Shown: one piece after another, positions 47,001-59,282 of the stretch
How the letters are laid out: the number at the start of each line of letters is the position of its first letter
How positions within the stretch are numbered: the stretch's first letter is position 1
Assembly (NCBI GenBank): GCA_947044365.1
Contig: OX345652.1
Span: 661,001 to 725,000, forward strand
Direction of reading: 5' to 3'
Length of the DNA stretch: 64,000 nt
Source: Petrosia ficiformis
Lineage: Eukaryota > Porifera > Demospongiae > Haplosclerida > Petrosiidae
The notes under the pieces: model-generated
The model's database searches: none
Told to the model about the DNA's origin: nothing
Seen by the model: only the letters and a program-made list of their open reading frames with translations
Position numbers and translations under genes: made by a program

Positions 47001-50000
47001 TTCTAGTATATTAGTTCACTATGGTACTGAACACTATAACTGTGGATATTAAATGAATATTGTATATACTAGTGTGGTATATCAGAGAGTACGGTAGTAC
47101 TCTCTATGTAGGGATGGCACGAAAAAAAATGGCCGCCCATACATTTCAATTGCAAATGATGACCTGAAATCTCTGGTAATATATACAGATAGGTTTTAAT
47201 ACACACATACCTATTCATATCTAGTGTTTTTATGACTACCAACATCTTCTAGATGGCCAAAGACTGTCGTTATGGTAGAGAACCGGCGAGTGGCAAAACT
47301 GGCAAAATCTTCATCATATTATTATTATTATTATTTTTCAGACAAATCATTTTTTTGTTTGTTGAAATATCACAATGATTCTAGCACCATTCCAGTCGCA
47401 TTTATAGTAAAATTCTGGTCTACAAGTATCGAGATGATATCTACAGATACTATGAAAGAAGACAGTCTCAACGACCACAAAGATTTGATCTCGAATTGGA
47501 CGCCATTTTCCTAAGTGGAATTTAATTACGCATGCGCATTCGTGTACTCGGAACATGGAAGCTGAAAAGGTGGAAGTGTTTGTTGCATAAGCATAGCGAT
47601 AATAATTGTGAGCAAATACATTTTTATAATAATGAATATAATAATTATTAATATTAAAGCTATTGTATAATAATATTATATACTATGATAACCATTGGAA
47701 TACTGAACACTACTTCTTGTAGGATGGCAGACAGTGCTGTAAGGGAAATAGAGAATATACATCATCTGTAAATGAAAGAGAATGATAATCAATACATAAA
47801 TACAAAAGACTGACTTATTGATCAACAAATTTTAATGCATTTATGATTGTATGATTTTATAATGATATGTAGTATTTCTTCAATCTACAAAACAAATATT
47901 CACACCATTCAGAAAAAAAAACAATGGAAACGAGAATAATAAAAAAACATTTCAATAAAAATGAAAGAAGATGTAGGGATGTCAAAACCCAAAAATCACG
48001 CAAACAAGGTTGGGAAGTACTTCCATATAACCCTACATAAGTGCAGCTCTTTGTATTTTGTTTTATAGCAGAGTGTAAGTACTTATGTAGGGTTATATGG
48101 AAGTGATTTTGGGTCCTATGTTAGCTTCCCAACCTTGTTTGCGTGCTTTTGGGGTTTTGACATCCCTACATCTTCTTTCATTTTTATTGAAATGTTTTTT
48201 ATTATTCTTGTATAATAATGAATTGTTTATTAATAATATTCTAGTATATTAGTTCACTATGGTACTGAACCCTATAACGGTGGATATTAAATGAATATTG
48301 TATATACTAGTGTGGTATATATAATAATGAGTTGTTTATTAATAATATTCTAGTATATTAGTTCACTATGGTACTGAACCCTATAACGGTGGATATTAAA
48401 TGAATATTGTATATACTAGTGTGGTGTATATAATAATGAATTGTTTATTCTAGTATATTAGTTCACTATGGTACTGAACCCTATAATTCTCCTTGAGCCA
48501 CCAGGAGTAACCTCAGTGGGCCTACATGTAAACATTCCTGGAGGAGCATACCCCAGACCCCCTAGGACTAGTATGCTTTACTTGATCCATTCTTAAACCC
48601 AATACCTTAACAAACATACTGTATGAAAATCTGATTATATTATCATACAGATAGGAAATATCACAAGTAGGGTATTAAGTATTGTCATGAGTCCGAAAGA
48701 TATAGCGTTTGAATACTCGTATCCAACATGTGATATTTCTTGTGTATATGTAAGATAATTCATTTATCTTGTTTAGCTGGCTTTTAAACAAACATTTAGC
48801 ACCATAAGACAATCATGATAAGGAGCTTTTACATGGTATCAGAAGCGAGAAACTTTAGAACTGAGCATAGATAAAGCTCTGTAACTTTTCAGGTTATTAT
48901 TACGAATAAACTTACCTTCTTCGGGACGTCATTTGTACAATGTTTACCATTTACTAAACCAAAATAAATCTCCTTTCAGCTGTTACAACATTGGGACTTC
49001 CATTGAACTTCCAACAGACAGACAGAAAGAAGAATGAGACTATTGTATAGTCACATTCTCAAACTCATTCATCAGATCTAGTTACACTAGAGTGATCATA
49101 CTAATATTGATGATGATTAGGTCTTGTGTCTTCTTTCTCTTCCCTCTCTAATAATTAGTATCACCAACTCATTCATGTAATAATACAGGTACTATATCTT
49201 ATATGTGAACTTGTTTATTCAAGTACATTGTAAGTTAGTACTGATGCTCATCAAGGGGGCTAAGTTCCCCATTGATGAGCAACCAAGCGTGCTGGTTCCA
49301 CTGCCCTGTGGATGTAGTTTTGATAATGATTGGGTGTTGTGCCCTCTCAAATAATTAATAATTATAAATAAAATCAAGTAAATATTAATAACTTATAATA
49401 ATACTAGTACTACATCTTATATTATAACTATTATTACTAATACATACACTAAACTATAAACCAATAAAGTATCACAAAACTTAATATACTACTACTCTAT
49501 CGTTATTGTGGTCACAAACATATAGATATCCGAAACTATCAAACGATAATTCTCTTAGTACACCCTCATGTGCAAAATAATGAATAAACTCTGTGTTTGT
49601 AGTAAAAATAGAAACACGATGATTACTGTCCTCCGTAACATACAGTAGATCATTATCATCCACTGTAATACCTGATGGACCATAGAGTTGACCTGGTTTG
49701 GATCCCTTTGTACCAAACATATTCACAAACCTACCCTCAGGAGTGAACTTCTGAATACGATTATTAAAATAATCCGCCACATATACGAATCCTTTACTAT
49801 CTAATGTCACATCATACGGTTCATTAAGCTGTCCTTGTCCTGAACCATAACTACCAAATGTATGTGAGAATGTGAGATTAGGATTGAGGACTTGTATTCG
49901 ATAATTTTTATCATCAGCAACAAATACTTGTCCTGTGGTTTTGTTGATAGTTATACCCCTGGGATACAGAAAATGAGGTTCATTTCCTCTTTCTCCAACA

Positions 50001-53000
50001 CATGCTATACATTCTCCTTCCATTGTTAACTCTTGGATTCGATGATTACCTGCGTCTCCAACTAGAATGGTTCCATTTGAAGTAACAGCTATACCACAAG
50101 GATGATCAAACTGGCCCCTTCCACTCCCGTGTGATCCAAATGAATTTATTTCCTTCCCCTCTCTATCTAATACAGTGATACAGTGACCACTATACTCACT
50201 CACTATCATTAGTCCATAGTCAGTCACATCAATTCCCCATGGTTTGTTAAGTCCAGTGATAATCTTCACAGGATTACCTCTCATCTTAGGAGAGATGGAG
50301 ACAGGAATACTGAGTGGACTACCTGCTGGGATGTTGATATCATGTACTCTTACATGTAGTTGATGGAGACCATGAGTGATGGGAGTAAAGACAACCGTGT
50401 ACTGTCCTGACTGTGCGGACCTCTTCACTCTACACTTTATCGTTTGACGTTTATCGGGAGTAGTCAAATAACAGCTGATATGAGAAGAAGGAAGAGGAAC
50501 AGGAGAACCATCAGGAGATTCAAAAACTATGGTACTGGTAGATTCATTTTTCATCAGGCCAAGATGACCGATATGTCGTACTTTATAAGATGATGAATAT
50601 CTAACTTCTCCAATACTCTTGTGTACATCCTCAATCTTCTTACTCTTCACTAGTTTAATATCAGCTTGTTCTAGTGGTTGAAATGACTCTGGTTTAAAAC
50701 TCTTGATAACACTATTCATATGATAAATCATTTGTGGTTGTACTAATAGAATTTGTTGGAGAGTACCTACCTTAAGACCTTGTTCTACAAAATCTAAACA
50801 ATCTGTCAGTTGGCCTAATGTTGTCTCGGCTTTTCGTTTCTGTTTATTCAGCATACTCTGCTTGTGTCTCACAGCTAAATCCACATCTTCAGTAAGCTTC
50901 CTCTCTGACTGAAGAAGAAGATCGATAATCTGTTTGATTGTAACATGAATCTCCTCTTTGACTGTTTCTCCCTGGTGTGTGATCGCTTTCTCTCTTTGTG
51001 TTAGGGTTCCTAAAGCTTCTGTTACTGCAACTATTTGTTCTTTCACTGGCTCAAGACTAGATTCTATGATCTGTCGATGTTTATCGTATGTGTCTTGGAC
51101 CAGGTCATACTCATGTCCCTTGTGGATACGAATGGTACAATGGTAACAAACGAGGTCGTGACATGTTTCACAATAGATCTCTAGTGGTTTGTCATGACTG
51201 GAACAGTTCATAGTTACCTCTGGTTTAATGGAGGGCAGTTGAAAGGCAGTACGAGCGACTTCATCAAGGCTTGTAATTGTGTGATTAACAAAAGGTGCCC
51301 ACTTGTTATGAACATCAAGACACTCGGCACAGAAGAATTTGGTACATTGTTTACAGTAACCAGTTGCATCACTCTTCTTACAGTTATCACATGAAGCATG
51401 TTGAGAGGGAGTTGAAGATTTCGTTGCCATTTTAAACCTATCCACGTTATATCAAAGAATATATTTGATGAAGATCTCCTTAACAACTGAAGGTCAAGTT
51501 TGATACACCCCTTTTTAACCAAATATGGTATTAACTACCATATGTCATATAACATGGTTAGGAACTGTTACTATTATTAGTAATAGTTATTAATACAAAT
51601 TACCATATATGGAGTTACATACAGTTGTTACCAGTGATGTACTTACCACTTAGCCAAAGTGCCATATACAACTTCACCACATGTTTAACACAAATACCAA
51701 CATATTTAGTATTACCAGTATATTACTTGATTTTACATCAAGTAAAGAGTACTAAATTTTATAATGTTTGTTGTTGCATTGATATGACGAATGATGAACA
51801 AACATGGGAGAAGTTTAATGACAATCATACTAACACAACTCTAACTATGGATATTAAATGAATGTTCATATACTAGTGTGGTATATATAATAATGAATTG
51901 TTTATTAATAATATTCTAGTATATTAGTTCACTATGGTACTGAACAGTATAACTGTGGATATTAAATGAATATTCTATATACTAGTGTGGGATATATAAT
52001 AATGAATTGTTTATTAATAATATTCTAGTATATTAGTTCACTATGGTACTGAACACTCTAACTGTGGATATTAAATGAATATTCTATATACTAGTGTGGT
52101 ATATATAATAATGAATTGTTTATTAATAATATTCTAGTATATTAGTTCACTATGATACTGAACACTCTAACTGTGGATATTAAATGAATATTCCATATAC
52201 TAGTGTGGTATATATAATAATGAATTGTTTATTAATAATATTCTAGTATATTAGTTCACTATGGTACTGAACACTCTAACTGTGGATATTAAATGAATGT
52301 TCATATACTAATGTGGTATATATAATAATGAATTGTTTATTAATAATATTCTAGTATATTAGTTCACTATGGTACTGAACACTCTAACTGTGGATATTAA
52401 ATGAATGTTCTATATACTAGTGTGGTGTATATAATAATGAATTGTTTATTAATAATATTCTAGTATATTAGTTCACTATGGTACTGAACAGTATAACTGT
52501 GGATATTAAATGAATGTTCATATACTAGTGTGGTATATATAATAATGAATTGTTTATTAATAATATTCTAGTATATTAGTTCAGTATGGTACTGAACACT
52601 ATATCACAATATCACAAGTTAGATATGAAGTATGTCATGAGTCCAAACAATGTGGTGGTTGAATATGCACTGTTTATTATAGACATGACAGTTGCTTTTA
52701 GTATAATATATAATAGTAACAACAGTACTACCATATTTGGAAGGTATTTTATAATATATGTCTCAACCCTCACATTAGTAGAACCAGATATACATTAGAA
52801 CTATGGCTACAGATGTATAGTAGATCCTAAGTCCAGTGATACTCTTCACAGGATTACCTCTCATCTTAGGAGATATTGAGACAGGAATACTGAGTGGACT
52901 ACTTAGGATGATGATGTATAGTAGTTCCTAAGTCCAGTGATACTCTTCACAGGATTACCTCTCATCTTAGGAGATATTGAGACAGGAATACTGAGTGGGC

Positions 53001-56000
53001 TACTTAGGATGATGATGTATAGTAGATTCTACTATGTGCTTTATCACAGCTATTAATGTACTTAAAAGTAATAATTACAGCTCTTGAATGTAATATTAGT
53101 GTTTGAGATAGATTTGTTTAGTTGAAGGGAGAAGGAAGGTGTGGAGGTATGCTCCCAAAGGAAATTTTATAAATTTAGGCTTCCATTGTCTTAATTTTTC
53201 ACTGTACGAAACCCTCATCATTATGTACTATGTCTTATGATAAACTGTAATTATAATTATGAGTAATATAATGCATTATGTAAATATTATGATGTAATAT
53301 TGCATCACATTTAATAACATATGTTATTAAATGTGATGCAATATTACATCATAATATTTACATAATGAAATGTAATGTGACATTGTAGTCACTTAGTAGC
53401 ATACAAAATGTAATTATTATTTTGTAGTACTCACATGACATTTGATCACATTTCCAATACTTGAATTTGATTGGTTAGCCAGTTTTTGAGATCTGTTAAG
53501 TTAACGCAATGTGCTAGCTAGTCTGGGAATGAGATAATTGTATAGTCATGTTTCCCAACTATCCATCTATCTATAGTGGATTGTTTATAATGTCTAGGAC
53601 TTGTGTCTCCTTGTTCATGTCTTCCTTCTAAGATAAAAACAACAATTAGATTGTGATATTTATAATATATTAATAACAGTATTACTACATCTTATAAAAC
53701 ATAAACTAATAAAATATCACTATACTATAACTCTAGAGTTATAGTCACAAGCATATAAATATTCGTATTTATCGATGGATAATTGTCTTGAACTTGTGAA
53801 CTATCCCTCCTTGAGTATTACTACCTAGCCTGGTGTTCATCTTATCTTATTTCGTCTCCTGCTGTTTCAATTGTAATCCAAATTTGCATAATTATATACT
53901 TTTAATTTAACATTTAACTACAACACTAAATTAGGTACAGACCCCTCCTTGCTACCCTTCTCTCCAAAACAATAAATAAACTCTCCATTTGTAGTGAAAA
54001 TAAAAATACGATGATTACCACTCTCAGTAACATACGGCAGATCATTATCATCCACTGTAATACCTAATGGTGACTTTACTATCATAGATAGAATAAATAT
54101 TAAACAACAGTACTTCCATATTTGGAATCCTTTTAAAACATATATATAAACACTTATTTTATTTCGTTTTAGTATTCATTACAGGTTTCTTGGAACATAC
54201 TACCACAATAAAAATATTCTTTACAAAAGAATGTTTCTCTCTAAAGCTATATAGAATAATAATATGTTTCTTCTTTATGATGTAATATGATGTCATATGA
54301 CATATTATTATGTGTTGTGATGTATATGATGTAATATGAGGTATATGGTCCTATTAGATGCAGAAGACTGTTACAAGAAGAAGAAACACAACAGTAAGTG
54401 TCATTAATAGGAATTAAATCAATTTGACATCGTCATGACAACACTGATATAATAATATTTATTATCTCTATTTTGTAGTCAGTTGAACAGTCCAAATTGA
54501 GACAAAGTACATTGATAACACATTTGTTTGGATCAAAGGGAAACAAGAAATTATCATCAAATGATTTGTTTAAGTATGTTAGTATGTCCAATAAAATGTC
54601 AGTATACTTCAGTATACTTCAGTATATTCACTGTAAATTTATATTATCCAGCTGCTAACCTTTACAGAGTTTTACCGCTAAATTATATATCTACATGTGG
54701 TTTGTTTGTTTTTGAGTGCTGTTACATATGTCTACATCTGCAAATATCTATATGTACATATTGTATTTGGGTGTATTCCATCAAACTATTTATGTGTGTG
54801 AGTATATACATGTACATGAGTATATACATGTACATGAGTATGTACATGTACATGAGTATGTACATGTACATGAGTATGTACATGTACATGTACTTGCTTT
54901 GTTGCAATTATTCATACATATAATATTACATGTACATGTATGTCGTGTGTGTACATGTACATATATGTAGGGTATGTGTAGTAAGATATTTACATGTAGT
55001 TTTGATGTTTCTGCAATTAACTTGAGTATGTACATGTGTAAGGATGCATGTAGAGTATGTACATGTGTATAGAGTATGTACATGTGTGTAAAGTATGTAC
55101 ATGTATGTAGAGTATGTATATGTGTGTAGAGTATGTACATGTATGTAGAGTATGTACATGTATGTAGAGTATGTACATGTGTGTAGAGTATGTATATGTG
55201 TGTAGAGTATGTACATGTATGTAGAGTATGTACATGTGTGTAGAGTATGTACATGTATGTAGAGTATGTACATGTGTGTAGAGTATGTATATGTGTGTAG
55301 AGTATGTACATGTATGTAGAGTATGTACTTATAAGGATGTGTACATGTAGTTTACATGTTTTTGTAATCAATTTCAATTTGTACTTGTAAGGATGTGTAC
55401 ATGTACATCTATGTAGAGTATGTACATGTCAGGATATGTACACATAAGGATATGTACACATAAGGATATGTACATGTACATGTATGTATATTATGTACAT
55501 GTAAGAATATGTACAAATATGTACATATATGTACATTTACATGTATGTAGAGTATGTACATGTCAGGATATGTACATATATGTACGTTTACATGTATGTA
55601 GAGTATGTACATGTCAGGATATGTACACATAAGGATATGTACTTTATGTTATCATAACTGAAGTGACTTATAAATTTATAAATTCATTTCTTTAAAATTA
55701 ATATTACTATTATTAAATTTAAATGAGAGTTAATAATTATATAATTATAATATTATCACTGTAGATTCATCGATGACCTGCAAACAGAAGTCAGAGATAT
55801 GGAAATATCCATCTTATTATTATATTTATTGATAGTATATTTATTATAATTATTTTGTATGAATAATTATTTGTAAATAGTTTATCCCTGTTCATCCTTC
55901 CATTTATCTATTCACCTTTCCTTCCTCTATCTATCCATTCATTTCTCCCATTCATCCATTCATTCATCTATCCATCCATCCATCCATCCATCCATCCATC

Positions 56001-59000
56001 TATTCATTCATTCATCCATTCATCCTTCATCCATCCATTCATTCATTTATCCATTCATTCATCCATCCATCCATCCAATTTATCCATTCATTCGCTTATC
56101 TGTTCATCTATTCATCTATTCATCCATTCACCCATCCATCAATCCATCCATCAATTAATACTTAAACACATTTACTTGGATTCCATAACTCTGTTCATTA
56201 CTTCAATAAATATTCGTTGGGTGGACCAACCATTAATGCCGAGCAATTTGCTGAGATCCTCTTACAACATACAAACTATGACCTTCAAGAAGTCCGGAAA
56301 AGACTTCACAGAGAACATGAAATATCTGACACAGTATGTACTATACCACTAACATGTATACTATACTGCTAATGTATGCATAATTACAACAAATCACACA
56401 CTGGGATAGTGGAATTGTCCTTTGAATGGAGCTGTCCTCTATTTAGAGGTCGTTTAATGCACAAATCTATTGTATTGGGACAAAGTGTCCTTAGTATGGA
56501 AGTGTCCTTAATCCAGAGTGTCATTTATATGAGGTTCTATTATAGTTCAATACCATGTGATTATACTCTAACTCAATAACAATGATTCATTGATCAAAAC
56601 TTCAAAATTACATAATATTTTTTCCACAGAGTATTTCATTTGAACAGTACAGTGATTTCTGTCAATTGCTGAGTGCTTTGGATGATTTTCAAATTGCCAT
56701 GACGATGTTCACAATAGCTGGAAAGCCGGTAAGTGAAGATGAGTTCTCAAGAGCATCTCAAGTGGCTATCGGTAAATCACTAGACACAAAAGTGATACAC
56801 ACTGTCTTTAAAATATTCGATTTAGATGGTAAGTGTGTATATTTGTATGTATAATTATGTTTGCTCCTGTGTATATGTATGTGTGTTTGTATATAAGTCA
56901 GGACAAGCCTGAGCGAGTCCCACCCTAACCAGGTCTTCATATGCTGATCTTGCTGGCTTGAATACTCAATGGATGGTTACCATAGTCTCCTATTTATTCA
57001 ATTGCAATTCTTGTAATGCTCGTCCCTCTGATGGTTGTCATCTGTCTAGTAAAATTAGTATAGGCTATACACTAAGGTTGAAGTTTTGCTATGTAATTTG
57101 TACACCAAGGCCCACCTGTTCAAGGTGTATAAACACATAGTAACTGAGACTGAGGTGTATAACTAACTTATTAGTAGGCCTTTGGTAACATCCTCACAAT
57201 CCTTCCCAACTTGAGTCAGTCTCTGTCTGCTGAATTGCAGTGGCCCAGCTGGTATTAGCGCTATGAGATACCAAGTCAGAATCGTATGTTTGACTCCTGT
57301 CTAACAATCAGCTGTATTAGATATAAAGTAATCTGATTGGTTAATTCTATTGTAGCACAGTAAGTACTATTGCAGTGTTAAATACTTCTAATTTTCTTAC
57401 AAGCAGAAGGAATGTGTCACATGACTATCCTGGATCATCTTTGTATGAGGATTTATTTGTTTGCATTTAGTAACTGAAGAGTTTATGTTATGTGTGTAAT
57501 GAAATGTCATTAAATTATAATTATTATCATGGCTTTCAAAGAAGGACATTTCTTTATTATCTCAGTTGGGCTAGATTATAAAAAAAGAACAAGACATTTT
57601 AACAAAAGAAACATTGTTGAAAAAAAAAAAGAACAAAAAAGAAAACCAAGGAAAAAAAAGAAATGATTCCGCCCGGTTTCGAACCGGGGACCTTGAGTGT
57701 GTTAGACTCACGTGATAACCACTACACCACGGAATCGGACAGGATGAGTGCTTCTCGAGTGACAATTCTTGCTTACTCTGGTGATATTCATCTATACACT
57801 GAGGTTTAGGTTGCTATATATATGATTTATATAGTAAGGGCCACAAGTCCATAACACATAGTAACTGAGACTGAGATGTGTAACTAACTTATTACTGAGC
57901 CTTTGATAACACCTTTCAGATTCTTACCGCACCATGAATCAGTCTAACTTGCAGTGTTTTAGTTCAGTTAGTTGATATTAGTGCAACAAGATAACAAGCC
58001 AGTATCGTCTATTTGACTCCAGCCTAAGAATCAGTATCTTTTCTGCAAAGATATTGACTTATACCATGTTGACCAATCAGATTACTTGCTGTATTAGATA
58101 TCCATGTTGACCAATCAGATTACTTGCTGTGTTAGATATGTTTTTAATGTGTAATTTACCTAATGAAACTAAATAAGCAATGTGATAATGGAATGTTATT
58201 ATGTACATGTTTATAAACCTACTGGAGAGGTGTATAAATGATCTGATTCTAATATAGCACAGTAAGTACTATTGCAGTGATAAATACTTTTACAATTTGC
58301 TCAAAATAAGTAATTTCCTTACAAGCAGAAGGAATGTGTCACATGACTATCCTGAATCATCTTTGTATGAGTTCAACAGTATTTATTTGTTTGCATTTAG
58401 TAACTGAAGAGTCTATGTTATGTGTGTAATGAAATGTCATAATTATTATCATGGCTTTCAAAGAAGGACATTTCTTTAATAGCTCAGTTGGACTAGATTA
58501 TAAAAAAAAAAACAAGACATTTAACAAAAAAAAAAAAACAAGGGAAAAAAAAAAAAAGTGATTCCGCCCGGTTTCGAACCGGGGACCTTGAGTGTGTTAG
58601 ACTCACGTGATAACCACTACACCACGGAATCAGTTATTTATTGCAAATGTCATTTCACGAGTGGTTCTCATTTTCCATTCCAGGTGATGGCAAATTGAGT
58701 GACAAAGAGTTCATTTCTGTCATGAAGAACTGGCAAGTACGAGGAATGAAGGTAAAAAAAAAAAACGAAAGGAAGCAATATCTACATCACTAAAAAATTC
58801 TGTATTGGTATATCACTAGTTCATTTCATAACTCGTATTACTACCCTCTAATTAAATATTCTATGAATATTAATTGCATTACTCTATTGCAAGCTATAAT
58901 ATATTATTAACAGATTAAATGTAATGTTTATTCCACTTTTAACAGCAATCTAAGTTTATATTTCAAAAAGGATTACCACATATATATATATGTAATATAT

Positions 59001-59250
59001 ATAGTACACTTACAGGTCTTATATACAAAAATATAGACCCGAGGTTTAGTGTCCAAGGATGTGATATAGCCCGAGCCTGCGAGGGCTATATCACATCCGA
59101 GGACACTAAACCAAGGTTTTATATTGTTTTATATAAGAACTGTAAGTGTACTATATACAATATATTGTATGCTGATAGATTAAAGATTCACAGGTCTATA
59201 TACAAAAATATAAGACCTAACCACATCAAACGGTTGCCATGGTAGCATGC

Positions 59251-59282
<32 letters not shown>

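Larger units (their letters stand above)
57050..58640. repeat. Tandem segmental duplication carrying tRNA-Val
   Basis: About 57050-57745 and 57790-58640 share ACACATAGTAACTGAGACTG, TAACTAACTTATTA, ACAAGCAGAAGGAATGTGTC, ACATGACTATCCTG and ATCATGGCTTTCAAAGAAGG in the same order, each ending in a tRNA-Val gene. In MICU intron 11. Confidence 0.8.

Noticed and set aside
46735..47090. CRISPR-like array of direct repeats
   Set aside because: The ~108-bp units are contiguous without unique spacers and the window is eukaryotic; it is a satellite.
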